The position numbers were made by a program, and so were the translations under genes. Of a DNA stretch of 64,000 nt, positions 22,130 through 33,489 are shown piece by piece. Below the pieces are notes generated by a model, which saw only the letters and a program-made list of their open reading frames with translations, did no database searches and was not told the DNA's origin. Source of the stretch: Lycorma delicatula (Eukaryota > Arthropoda > Insecta > Hemiptera > Fulgoridae); contig NC_134465.1 in the NCBI RefSeq assembly GCF_047948215.1, positions 42,817,946 through 42,881,945 on the forward strand, read 5' to 3'. Positions within the stretch are counted from its first letter, which is position 1. Every line of letters begins with the position of its first letter.

Positions 22130-22420
22130 GATCTGTAACCTTGTTTACTGAACCGAAATACGTTTTCACATCGATATGACTTATCCATCGAAATTGGAAT
22201 GATGTTTAATCCTAATAAGTGACACCTTCACTCTGTTCTATACAGGGGTTGTACAATAAAACATCATTACTCTCAAAGAAAATCTTGATTAATTTCGGTT
22301 TATTTTTTAATGATTTATATGCGGTTGTAGCCTTAAAAATTATTTGGAATATAGCGTAAATTTATTAGCGCACTAATTTTTTAAGAATGAATTATATATT
22401 CTTCATTAGCTCAGAAGGGA
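22130..22420 (+). repeat. Family F4 copy B
   Basis: Matches 17875-18155. It ends near 'cttcattagctcagaaggga', followed by a short (TA)n. Confidence 0.75.
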
Positions 22421-22429
22421 TGTTTTATA

Positions 22430-24070
22430 TATATATATATAAAACACAAAAACGTTTTTTTTACTGTCATGAAAAGAAATACTACATTAGTATTGCTAGA
22501 AATATTCTATCCTTTACTGACCTGTAATACGAGAAGAAAACAAACTAAGAAATAAATGCAAATTCGTAACACAAGTTACAGAAAAACATAATATAGAAAA
22601 AATTATTGACAATTATAAGTCCAAGGACGATAAGCAAAGGAAACAATAAAAATAAAAACCAGTTTGATGAAATGAAAGAAGGTAGAAAAAAACAATAAAG
22701 CAAAAAATGATATGCAGTAAAATTATAATTGAATAATAAGATATATATCGGTAATCTTAAAAAAAAAAAATGTATTTAATCTCTTTAAAGGATAGATAGA
22801 TTGATAGAATAGAAATAAAATAAAAGTGGAAAAAATCAGACAAGAAATAGGAGAAGGAATGAAGTGTAAAAAACGAAAAAGGCAGTACAATATCATTGCC
22901 AACGAAAACAGCAATGAATAACATTCGTAGATAGCAATTACTGAAATAACCTAACTGCTACATCACAACAAAAATACAAAATATAATAATACTATTCATG
23001 AATAACGTAAAAGAAAATTAGATATAAAATTATAGATGATCTGGATTGAAAAAAGAAAAATGAATTTTTTCTTTAAAACTCCAATCGTAATTTTTGGAAG
23101 GAAAGGAAATATGATACTTAATTTTTAACATAATATAAACCTTACGTAAAAAATATAATTCAATGCGCATTTCAATTGTTAAACCATCATCATTAATAGA
23201 TAGATATAAAGAAGTTAATTACATATAAATAAATATAAATCACAAAAGTAAAACGTAAAGAAAAAATACGAAAACGTAATTTACGTGCATCTGCAATAGG
23301 TTAAATGTTTAAACGGTGTAGACTATATTTTTTAATGAACTTATCTTTCAGCTTGGACTATTCAAGTCTAAAATATCATTCGGTATTCTTTTAAATTATC
23401 TGTTGAATGTTAACTGATCTAGGCCAAGCTGTCATAATAAAATTTATTCTGTCTCCTTCTAGTTTCGAAGCTACCATTTGTTTTTGGGTTTTAATTGAAA
23501 AAAAAAACGTAAGTTTGAATCTAGATTATGACACTATTATAGTTACGGCATAAATCTTGAAACTTCGACTGCGACAACTAGTACGGTGCATGTTACCCAA
23601 ACTGAAAACATTCAGTTAAGTTTGCACGCGCAGAAGCATATCGAATTCTTATAAATTCAATTTATTATTTTACGTTAGTAATTCTACTGTTTTACTTTAT
23701 AAATGATTAAGTATTTTGACGTAAAAAAAAATGTTTTGGTACATTTTAAAATAAAAATCTAAGCCTATTCTGAACAAATATTATAATTATGTCAGCAGAC
23801 AAAGGCTAAATGATAAATTAACTAAAATTATAATTGTCTGAATTATTTTGTATAAACCAACTTAATCGTGATTTTATTTATTGGAAAAGTATACACGGAC
23901 AAGCCAAGTATTATAACTCAGGGAATGAGCCAAATTTCTTAGAATCGTATCAAAAACAAAAACTTTTATTGTTTGTTAAAGTTTTGCTAATTAAATTTAT
24001 ATATATATATATGTATAAAATCTAAAATTTCAAAAAATTGTGTTCTGTGATTCAGTAGAAACACCGCCAT
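22430..24070. other. AT-rich DNA, no gene seen
   Basis: No recognisable protein or repeat; a short (TA)n lies near 22430 and another near 24000. Confidence 0.5.
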
Positions 24071-24074
24071 AACA

Positions 24075-24718
24075 ACCAGCAAGAGGATTCGCTGGGCCCG
24101 CAGCAAAATGTCCGCGCAATATCTAAAAGCCAAGCGATGAGCCAAGACAGGCGCAGCATACAGCATAATAACTTCACTGACACCCTTTTAAAGGATACGC
24201 AAGGTACGGTAATTCAACCCCCAATCGGGATGAATGACTCTACCGATTCCATAAAAAGCATCAGCGACCTTTATTGCTACATACTGTAGATGTTCCTTGA
24301 AGCGAAAATTCTCATCAAGGATAACAGCCAGGTATTTTTGAGTCGTAACGTACCGAATGGGGATACCAACATCCGAACCCGGATTCTTCGGGTTCAACAT
24401 CGTGGACATCGCTTATCTCGCTCGTTCAGTCTGCAGCACAGTCCCAATGATATTCTCTGGGGTAAGCGCGCCGAATTCTCTCCGGCATGCTTCCCTATGC
24501 TGCACAAGAACATCGTGTGTCTTGCGGTTACCTCTCTTCAACATGAAAATCACGTTCTGCGGAGAATCTTAGCGTATGAGCGCACAGAATGCCTTAAAAC
24601 CTTCGTGACCGGTAAGGAATTGGGTCAGCTTGTACCCGTGTTTGCCGTCCAGCCATCTCTAGAGGTCTGGGATCAGGCCGGGTGTCCATCTGCCCTTCGT
24701 CAACTGATACCATAGTTC
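24075..24718 (-). pseudogene. R1-like LINE ORF2 fragment, domains permuted
   Basis: Read on the minus strand in one frame, the first part is the R1-type C-terminal region: KGRWTPGLIPDL, YKLTQFLTGHEGFKAF, then VLVQHREACRREFGALTPEN. After a stop it continues directly into the reverse transcriptase thumb: MSTMLNPKNP, RYVTTQKYLAVILDE, HPDWGLNYRTL, then (after a stop) EVIMLYAAPVLAHR. In a normal R1 ORF2 the thumb precedes the C-terminal region. Three or more in-frame stops. R1 elements usually target rDNA; no rDNA is seen here. Confidence 0.75.
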
Positions 24719-25067
24719 TGTTAACTTACAAGTGTTCTATGTTTAACTCCTTTAAATATCAACTGTTATATGTCAGAACTAGATATCTTATCAACTTCCT
24801 ATAATTTACTCATGAGATTAATTTTGTCATTGAATAAAGACTATATATGTGTATATAATGCGTTCAATGAAAGAAAATAAAAGGGTTGGAGTAGGTCGAG
24901 ACTACATTATACCGAACTGAAAACATTTACACCCATCTAATAGAACAACAGTAATAATAGTTCTACTTTGATTTATGAATGTATAATTTATTACCATTTT
25001 CATGTTTTAATAGTTCAGGGCCTCACTGTACCCAGTACTGAACAGTCCCAGCCCATATCCACTGGCG

Positions 25068-25405
25068 ACCAAATTGCTAATTTTTCAGCTATACGTCCTG
25101 CCGATTCTAACATATGCTTACCCGGCATGGGGAGCGTTGTTGAGCTTCACGCATCAAAATAAATTAGAAGCCGTCCAAAACATAGCGTTGCGGACGATTT
25201 TTAAAGCACCGTGGTTCGTCAGAAACGTCACTCTTCGCTGCGATACGGGACTACACACCGTAGCCGAGGTGGGAGTGGCGCAGGCACGCAGACTGTTCGG
25301 GAGAGCGGCCGTATCCGAACACGACCATCTCCGGGATATCTACCGAGAGGACCGTACTCCACAGGGTATAAGAAAACGGCCTTATCCGTATTAAACGAAC
25401 TACCG
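25068..25405 (+). pseudogene. Jockey-like LINE ORF2 C-terminal fragment
   Basis: An open frame of about 110 residues reads LYVLPILTYAYPAWGA, NKLEAVQNIALRTIFKAPWF, VRNVTLRCDTGLHTVAE and ARRLFGRAAVSEHDHLRDI, ending KRPYPY. This is the region just after the reverse transcriptase in Jockey-clade elements ('RPIxTYAxPxW...LQxxQNKxLR...PWYVRNxxLxxDLxIxTV'). The catalytic core is missing. It lies in opposite orientation to the R1-like piece. Confidence 0.75.
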
Positions 25406-25760
25406 TGAAGAGGCGGTACGAGAGTCAAAAAATGACAAACCAGGCTTAGGAGCCTCTATATCGCGCGAAAATGGTAACCGCGCGAAAATTCCGGCTGCAA
25501 AAGTGACAGTTTTCACAATTAAATTTTGTTATAACAATAAAAACCTAGACAATACCATCCCACGAACAGACCACAATTTTATTTAGTCAGCATATGCGAC
25601 TCCCTCCGTTGAACGGGGCGCATTTCTCCCTCCAAATAACAAGGGCTCCCCGGTAGGCGCATTGCGCATGCTGGTACCGAAAGGACTTCAGCGGATGGAC
25701 TGAAGGGGAATCACGCCGTGATTACTAGGCTCAAAAGTTTAGTCTCCCACTGTCAGAACC
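25406..25760 (+). repeat. GC-richer tail after the Jockey-like fragment
   Basis: A segment clearly richer in G and C than its flanks, with 'ccgttgaacggggcgcattt', 'aagggctccccggtaggcgc' and 'gaatcacgccgtgattac'. It directly follows the Jockey-like stop codon, so it is plausibly that element's 3' untranslated region. No second copy in the window. Confidence 0.4.
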
Positions 25761-25769
25761 AGTAAATAA

Positions 25770-26590
25770 ATTTTAATAAGTTTTTGATAATTTTCTATCC
25801 TCTACTTTCAATTTTGATTTTTTTGGTTCTATGTCTTTAATTTTATTATCCGAGAAGGGAGCCTTTTTGTACAACCTGTAGGAATTAAGAAAGTTTCATG
25901 TAGTTCCTTTTTTCTATTATTTTAACTTTTATATTTTAAAGACTCCGTCTGCGATATTAGTTTTGAGTTTTATATCACTTTTTTGACTTTTGTTTTAATA
26001 AATTTTTATTATATGATTTATATTAATTTTAAACCTTATAATTTTTATTATTTTAGAGTTATTTTACCTTTTTATTAAAGAAATTTCCGGCCGATGATAA
26101 CGCACAGGCGTTTTTCGCCTTCAAACAAAAAAAAAGAAAATAAATTTCAAGCTTGTCTATACGGATAGGAACGCAGATCAGCAAATCTGTCCATAAATAA
26201 AACCGCCACTAAATAACCGATGAAACCCGCCCGATAATAGAAAGATACAGCAGCAAGGGACATTTTCCAGGCTTTGCAATCTGTAGGGAGAAATATTGAA
26301 ACTTCCACCTTCTTGCGTTCCGTTCCGTTTTAATTGTTGTAACTCATTATTAAAAAATTAGTATTAACAATTCAATAAATAAAGATTGCAATTACAAGAA
26401 TTTTAATTTTGGTGTATTTTTAAACTAAAAATTCTTAACTAGTACTTGTATGTATATTGTATCCGTATTACACTAATTGTACAATATTTAAAATTTTCGA
26501 ATTAATTTTTGTACGATTGTTTTCATTGTTGGTTGTACTATTATTATTATTAACACTTAGATGAAGATTTTCATTATAAGGTTAGTTCCT
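25770..26590. other. AT-rich DNA, no gene seen
   Basis: No supported feature. Confidence 0.5.
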
Positions 26591-26609
26591 GTGCAAGTTG
26601 ACAATCTTC

Positions 26610-27935
26610 TCTATCTTCATCGGAACAGTCACTGTCAAGATGTATGACAAATTTATCCGTCATTTCGTCGATTCACGGTTCCATTTTCTTATACTCAGTT
26701 TCACCTTTTTTCAAAAGTTTGCAATATTATGTCCAATTGTCCTTATTCATTTTTTCCTCTGATAACTTTTTAATATCTGACATTAAAAATGATGTGTTAC
26801 TACCAACATATCTTTTAAGAGCCAACCGTACCATCTCGACCCGATTTAAATCGTGGTGGTAAGGTGGAAGTCACAGAATTTGATGCCTGTGTTTTTTAAT
26901 AGTGCATCAAAACGATATTTTATTTCTGAATTTCTATGCAATTTTATTATGTCATAAAATTGTGATTTTAAAATTGTTTTAATAAACGGAAATTGTGCTT
27001 TTCTAATCGATTAATCGTGCTGCTTTTCCAATCATTTGAATTTGGAGTCTTATTTAGAAATGAATTGTGGTACGGCTCATTATCGATAATAACCACTGAC
27101 TTGGAGGAAGACTAGTAATTAATTTTTCAGAAGCTTACTTTATGAAATTATTGTTGTTGACGTTGTTGTGATAGTCACCGCTTTTTGAACTGGATTTTGA
27201 AGTTGCAACGAACCCTGTTTCTCCTCCTCCAGCGTGGATTATGATTAACCGATCACCTTTATTAATCGGCACTTTTACTCCATCACCACGGTCATTCAAC
27301 CACGATTTTGCCGTCGAATGGGACGTAAAGTATACGATTCGTCAAAATAAACAGTCGAAGGATTTTCTTTTCTGCATTCGGTAAATGTTCTGTCCTAAAT
27401 AATCTATAATAATCCCCTCTTTGACAGGATGTTTTCTTTCTCAGTCAAACGTTTCTTATTATTATAACCAGTTTTACACCGCTTAAATCCTAACTCAGGA
27501 TAGTTGCTAGTGTAGTTCTAGAAACTTTAAATTGAATGCTCTTTTGACGTTCTTCACGTAACTTATTTAATGTGAAGTTTCAAATTTAATGGGCAGTTCC
27601 TTATGTTATCCTTAAAATTCCAATAACCGGTTTTGAATATTGTTTATACTTTTTTTGGGGCGCTGATTGAGCGCGACTGCGATTTACATTTAAGAACTTC
27701 CTGTTTCTTTTTTCGTAGTTTTTGAACTTGTGATTTTGAAATCCCACAATTTGCAGCGGTAACGATTCTTTCTTCACATTTTTGAAGGGGTATTAAACGT
27801 TTTTCATCCTATAATTTTCCTAACTTTATAGCTTCTTTGTACTTAAAATCGTATAAATTTTTAACTATTTCACGAACTTCACTACGTTTCTTTTTATTCT
27901 CGTCGTAAACAACGCGTATACAATAAATATTAGCT
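26610..27935 (-). pseudogene. DDE (IS630/Tc1-like) transposase pseudogene
   Basis: On the minus strand the order is: a start region (EAIKLGKL), then ERIVTAANCGISKSQVQKLR (helix-turn-helix, about 27790-27730), then LGFKRCKTGYNNKKRLTEKE and RILYVPFD. The catalytic part follows: GDRLIIIHAGGGETGFV (about 27240), VIDNEPYHNSF (second Asp, about 27080), LPPYHHDLNRVEM (DLNPIE-type third site, about 26860), and an acidic tail LDSDCSDED near 26620. This matches a common insect transposon protein with 'H.GG', 'DNAPYH' and 'LPPYHCDLNPIE' motifs. Repeated frameshifts and stops. Confidence 0.7.
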
Positions 27936-29110
27936 TAAATTTGTTCAGAGCTTCCACCTGCCGTCCAAAGAAAGCGGGATCTCAACGAAAGGGAGGAAAG
28001 AGTATTTTTAGGATAGCTGCTAGTGTAGTTCTAGAAACTGAATGCTCTTTCGACGATCTTCACGTAATTTATTTAATGTGAAGTTTCATTTGTGAATGAA
28101 TGTGAAGTTTCAAATTTACTTATTTTTCCTTGAGATTGTTCGTTTTACAACACGTCGATCAAAACTGTATATTCCAATAACCGGTTTTGAATATTGTTTA
28201 AATTTTGTTTGGGGCGCTGATTGAGCACGACTGCGATTTACATTTAAGAACCTCCTGTTTCTTTTTTGGTAGTTTTTGAACTTGTGATTTTGAAATCCCA
28301 CAATTTGCAGCGGTAATGATTCTTTCATCACTTTTTTGAAGGGGTATTAAACGTTTGTCATCTTATAATTTTCCTAACTTTATAGCTTCTTTGTATTTAA
28401 ATTGGTAAAAATTTTTAACTTCACTACGTTTCTTTTTATTCTCGTCGTAAACAACGCGTATACAATAAATATTAGCTTAAATTTGTTCAGAGCTTCCACC
28501 TGCCGTCCAAAGAAAGCGGGATCCCAACGAAAGGGAGGAAAGAGTATTTTTAGGATAGCTGCTAGTGTAGTTCTAGAAACTGAATGCTCTTTCGACGATC
28601 TTCACGTAATTTATTTAATGTGAAGTTTCATTTGTGAATGAATGTGAAGTTTCAGATTTACTTATTTTTCCTTGAAATTGTTCGTTTTACAACACGTCGA
28701 TCAAAACTGTATATTCCAATAACCGGTTTTGAATATTGTTAAATTTTTTTTGGGGCGCTGATTGAGCACGACTGCGATTTACATTTAAGAACCTCCTCTT
28801 TCTTTTTTAGTAGTTTTTGAACTTGTGATTTTGAAATCCCACAATTTGCAGCGGTAATGATTCTTTCGTCACATTTTTGAAGGGGTATTAAACGTTTGTC
28901 ATCTTGTAATTTTCCTAACTTTATAGCTTCTTTGTACTTAAAATCGTATAAATTTTTAACTATTTCACGAACTTCACTACATTTCTTTTTATTCTCGTCG
29001 TAAACAACACGTATACAATAAATATTAGCTTAAATTTGTTCAGAGCTTCCATCTAGCCTCCAAAGAAATGGAAATCAAAACGAAAGGGAGGAAGGTAGTA
29101 TCTTTCTTTT
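27490..29110 (-). repeat. Tandem triplication of the transposase N-terminal region
   Basis: The segment encoding the N-terminal HTH part occurs three times in a row. Landmark 'cagagcttccacctgccgtc' starts at 27946 and 28488, and its diverged form starts at 29041, giving unit lengths of about 542 and 553 bp. Landmark 'ggatagctgctagtgtagtt' recurs near 27500, 28014 and 28554. The two distal units carry an extra ~65-bp GC-richer spacer and are closely similar to each other; only the proximal unit joins the catalytic domain. Confidence 0.85.
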
Positions 29111-29114
29111 ATGA

Positions 29115-30024
29115 AATTATGCGTTATATATTGGTTCTACTCGCAAAATTTAACGGTTAAGTATTTTAGGGTCGGTTATTTAAATTTATATTAATAAAAC
29201 TAATGGTTTTTGTAAAGGTTAGTATTGTATTTATTCAAAAAAAAAGTTTAATTTTAGAATATTTTGTTAAAAAGCTATATTTCATATTAGGCCAAAACAC
29301 GAAATTAAAAAGAAATTAAATAAAAATTTAAAGTTTTTCTTAAATTTCTATCCGGTCAAATCATAAGATTTTTTTTTTCACTGCATCAAAATTATAATTG
29401 CAGTTTAATTTTTGTTTCGATATGAAACATACGAATGGTTTTTACCTTATATTATTCAAAAAATTTACTTATAATTATACAATTATATTCATACTAAAGG
29501 CAAAACAAGTTAGCGAAACCGGTTTTTTTACATTATAAAATAATAAAACTAGTAATGCAGATTTCTATGCTCGCCACCCTCCTTTTCAAAGTACAATTTC
29601 TAACGCCAATCATCACTGTTGTCATGTTATTAACCTTATCCTTATAACATATACAAGAAACACACACAAACAGATACTCGCTCGCTCACGCATAATCTAA
29701 AAATAGAAACAGCAAAAACAACAAGCCAAATAACCAAATACAGTATTGTAAAAATAAAATATTTGACATTAATCGTCTCGTATTTAAATGTTAATATAGG
29801 ATAGATAAAGTTTTAGATACTAAAATTCATTCCCAAACTTTTTCTAAATTTCCTTAATTTTAAATCATTCGATATGGATTTAATTTTTCAAACGGTACAT
29901 TGTAAATTAAAAAAAAAAATTAATATGTTTTAATTATAATTTCAAATGCTTATTTTTAATTTTATTTTTAAATTTTACCTTTTCCACTGGGTGCCTTAAG
30001 ATGAACTTGTGCACCAATGTTTAC
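29115..30024. other. AT-rich DNA, no gene seen
   Basis: No supported feature. Confidence 0.5.
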
Positions 30025-30027
30025 ATA

Positions 30028-30217
30028 CGAGGTGCGACAATAAAGTAATGAGACTGATTTTTCTTTGCAAGATGTGGCAACCCTGCAGCTTGCGTAGGCA
30101 CACCATTTTAGACCTTGGTCTATAAGCTACTTCTAGTCCAAGCGGCACATTGATGCAACTGCTCAGTCATGAGTTGTGCTGTAATAAGTGAACACGTATT
30201 TGTGTCTCTCGTCACAG
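30028..30217 (+). repeat. Left long terminal inverted repeat
   Basis: It ends two bases before the likely start codon (ATG at 30220), so it makes up the 5' untranslated region. Confidence 0.9.
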
Positions 30218-30219
30218 AA

Positions 30220-31251
30220 ATGAAACCGCAAAATACTGCGCAACGGTGTATGCCATTTCTTTTTGTTAAATTGGGTGAAAACGCGACGACAACTTATGGT
30301 AAGCTTCAGAAGGCTTTTGGAGAGGAGGTTATGTCAAGAGCTCAAGTTTTTCGGTGGCATAAAATTTTTAGTGAAGGGAGAACGAATGGTGAAGATGAAG
30401 ACCGCAGTGGACGACTATCAACCTCACGGACTGATGTCATCTTAACCAGGGTGCGTGAAATCGTACGATCTGATCGAAGATTATCCGTGAAAATGATTGC
30501 AGAAGAACTCAACATCGATCGAGAAACGGTTCGTATAATATTAACTGAAGATCTTGGTATGAGAAAGATTTGTGCAAAAAAGGTCCCCAAAAATCTCACA
30601 CAACAACTGCGAGAAACACGGAAAAATGTGGCAGCCGATCTGTTAGAGCAAACGGAAATCAATCCAGATTTGTTGAGCCGTGTTATTACTGGTGGTGAAG
30701 GTTGGTTTTTTCAATACGATCCAAAGACAAAACGCCAAAGTTCGCAATGGTTCTCAAAGGGATCACCCAGACCAAAAAAAGCTCGCGTGTCAAAGTGAAA
30801 AGTGAAATGCATGCTTGTGTGCTTCTTCGATTCCAAGGGAATTGTTCATAAAGAGTGGGTGCCTCTTGGACAAACAGTTAACCGATATTTCTACAAAGAA
30901 AGTTTAGAAAGACTTCGTAAACGAGTTCTTCGTGTCCGTGCCAACATCGCTGATAATTGGATTCTGCATCACGATAATGCGCCATCCCATACTGCTCTGT
31001 CAGTACAGCAATTTTTAACCTCAAAACAAATTTCAGTACTACCACAGCCACCTTATTCACCAGATATCACTCCGTTCGACTTTTTTCTATTTCCAAGAGT
31101 CAAAATGGCGGTCAAGGGACACTATTTTCAAACAACAAAAGATGTCCAAAAAGCTGTGACGAGGGTCACAAATACGTGTTCACTTATTACAGCACAACTC
31201 ACGACTGAGCAGTTGCATCAATGTGCCGCTTGGACTAGAAGTAGCTTATAG
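30220..31251 (+). pseudogene. mariner transposase, one stop and lost catalytic Asp
   Basis: I take the ATG at 30220 (MKPQNTAQRC), just inside the left repeat; an in-frame ATG at 30169 lies within the repeat. Residues 1-110 hold the HTH region (VFRWHKIFSEGRTNGEDEDR SGRLST, then LSVKMIAEELNIDRETVR). The catalytic core has VITGGEGW where active mariners have VITGDESW, so the first metal-binding Asp is Gly. The others remain: HHDNAPSH and ITPFDFFLFP, 34 residues apart. One in-frame TGA at 30796-30798 sits where relatives have Ser. The last ~30 codons lie in the right repeat and do not resemble the usual YxxW...GxYFEGD ending. Confidence 0.9.
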
Positions 31252-31343
31252 ACCAAGGTCAAAGATGGTGTGCCTACGCAAGCTGCAGGGTTGCCACATC
31301 TTGCAAAGAAAAATCAGTCTCATTACATTATTGTCGCACCTCG
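31154..31343 (-). repeat. Right long terminal inverted repeat
   Basis: Inverted copy of 30028-30217. It begins inside the transposase frame, right after the KDVQKA codons. Confidence 0.9.
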
Positions 31344-31345
31344 TA

Positions 31346-31855
31346 TATTTCATTTTTTATATGCAAATAACAGTGACAGAAAAAGAAATAATACTTGTAA
31401 TGAATTTTTAGTTATAGAAGACGCTCAATATGGCCATCATACCCTCCAGGCATCCCTGAACAGGTTTAAACATGTTTGAAAATAAACTCTGAAATATGAA
31501 AGAAATGTTCGCGGTTTATTCGGTAACATCATTTCATCCACGGTACAAGAATTATTCTTATAAATTCATCCTTTCATCGCACTCCACGTAAATAAAAATC
31601 TTTAGGTGTAACATCTAGGTAATCGGCTTGCTTTGAAATAAGTCTATACCGAAAAGTTCTCGCAGAAAATTTTGTGAAATATCGGCGATGTCTGTCGTCG
31701 TTCCATTTTATTGGAAGTACGCTCCAGGAATTTCTTTCTCATTTCATCGGCCGATGACAGGATAAATAATTTCATTTCCAAAACGTTTTGAGTTTACTAT
31801 GTTCTGGAAAAACTAAATGATTATTCGCTTACGCCATACAGCGCACCAAACTATA
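31346..31855. other. No gene seen
   Basis: Mixed-composition spacer without recognisable motifs. Confidence 0.4.
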
Positions 31856-31859
31856 ATTT

Positions 31860-32670
31860 TTTCTCATCAAGATAGCTCTATAAAGAGGTATAGCTGTAGA
31901 AAAGGCAATTATTGTAATCGGTCTAATTTGGGCATATTGGGTGTTCACTGGATTGTGAACACCGAAAACTAAATATATATGTTTGTATGTACGTGTGTTC
32001 GGTTTAGGCCTTTAAATCGGCCCAGAACTACTGGACCGATTTTGACCATACTCGAACAGATTACTTCTATATATGGGGCAATGATGCCATTAAATTTTCT
32101 ATTTAATAAACGGGGTGAGGTTATAGACCAAAGTCAACCTCAGTATCTCGAAATTTCGCATAATTAAGGTCGAATTTTTCATAGCCACGTTTGTTAACGA
32201 TTAAAAAATAACAATATTTGCAAATAATATTTTTTTACAAAATCGCACCCCCACCACAAAAAATGCTGTTGTATTCGTTTTCTATATTATGACGTCACAA
32301 GTGAGCGGTAGAATTAAATAAATTAATAATATTTAAACTGTAAAAAAGTAACTAGGTTTGGCCGGTACCTGGTACATTATGCTTCGCGGTTACACCGGTC
32401 TGCCGACCGTACAAGTGTAATTTGTTCTATGTAAGTTGTGAAATTACATTAATTTCCGACCTTCACCACTAATACCGCCACACCCGCGCGAATTAATTAC
32501 GGTATGCGCGCGCGGTTTAGTTAGAATCATTGAATTAAGTAGACGAAAAAATATTATATTTAAATAAAATGGTAAGCATTTTAAATTAAGTAATGCGTGA
32601 ACGTGTGGGTAAACTGTACATCAGATACAACTGTGCTGTCAGCTTTTTCGCCAAGTAATTGTTGTTCAAA
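31860..32670 (+). repeat. Family F1 copy, near full length
   Basis: A terminal hairpin remnant (tcaagatagctc ... gctgtagaaaagg) is followed by the 'ggaccgattttgaccatact' block and TGACGTCA at 32290-32297. The antisense tRNA-like module lies near 32340-32410; it is shortened and has lost box B. The GC-rich 'accgccacacccgcgcg' and 'tatgcgcgcgcgg' blocks follow, then the far end 'acaactgtgctgtcagctttt'. About 800 bp, which I take as the family's length. Confidence 0.75.
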
Positions 32671-32789
32671 GATCTCCTTAGTATTATTCAGAGATCACGA
32701 CCGAACGTTCTGGCTGTTGACATCGCCCGATAAATAAAATTACGTTTCATCTGAAAAAAATATTATATCAATATTGTCTTCATTTTTTT

Positions 32790-33480
32790 TACTTCCTTGT
32801 ACGAAGTAAAGGGAGTATTGAGATCGCGAAAAAATTCGGTTTTTAGATTTCAACGGAAATATCCATTTTGTTCATCCCTGAATCCATTTTGACTGGTTTC
32901 GGCGTGACGTCTGTATGTACGTACGTATGTATTTCGCATAACTCAAAAACGTTTAGTGACAGAATGTTGAAAGTTTGGATCTAGGACTGTTGTAACATGT
33001 AGCTGTGCACCTCCCCTTTTGATTGGATTCGACTGGACCAAAAGTGTTCTAAAAAGTGTAAAATCCAAAAGATTTTGACTGCAGTAATATGCCCTTATTT
33101 GAGAGCTTTTCAACTATGTGTACAAACTGGTACTTAATTCCATTGATTTCAGAGTTAAGCCAAATCAAATTTTAATTAGTGAAATATTTGAATCTTACAA
33201 GGAGAGAAGGCACATCGTTTTGAATCCGACTTCATTTACTTTTTTGATTTAAATATATTGATTTATCAATAATTATTAACCTGTGATCGTAAAACGATTT
33301 GTACAATAAATAATAATTCAATAATAAAAATAAAAATAGTTATTAAATAAAATTTTATGAACTTTTCATTTAAAAAAAATGTGTATATGTAATTTAAATG
33401 GCATACAAGGAAGTTATGTGGTGTCCACATCAGATTTTTATTAATAAAATCCAGAAACCACTTGCAATACGTCAAAAAAA
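32790..33480 (+). repeat. Family F2 copy A
   Basis: It starts with a terminal hairpin (ACTTCCTTGTACGAAGTAAA, then gggagt). It then matches, in reverse, the copy at 60.85-61.59 kb: 'ccctgaatccattttgactg', 'tttcggcgtgacgt', 'cgcataactcaaaaacg', 'ggactgttgtaacat' and 'tttgaatccgacttca'. The last block resembles box B (GTTCGAATC in the other copy). Non-coding. Confidence 0.8.
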
Positions 33481-33489
33481 AATCAGTAT

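Larger units (their letters stand above)
30026..31345 (+). mobile_element. mariner element with 190-bp terminal inverted repeats
   Basis: The element spans 30028-31343 (1316 bp) and is flanked by TA at 30026-30027 and 31344-31345. Inverted repeats run 30028-30217 and 31154-31343: 190 bases each, aligned without gaps and differing at only a few positions. Typical mariner repeats are about 30 bases. The outer end CGAGGTGCGACAATAA resembles the deleted copy at 7761. Overall it is the best-preserved DNA transposon here, but its transposase is dead. Confidence 0.92.

Noticed and set aside
27490..29110. CRISPR-like or satellite array
   Set aside because: Units are ~540 bp and encode transposase; no short direct repeats with unique spacers anywhere in the window.
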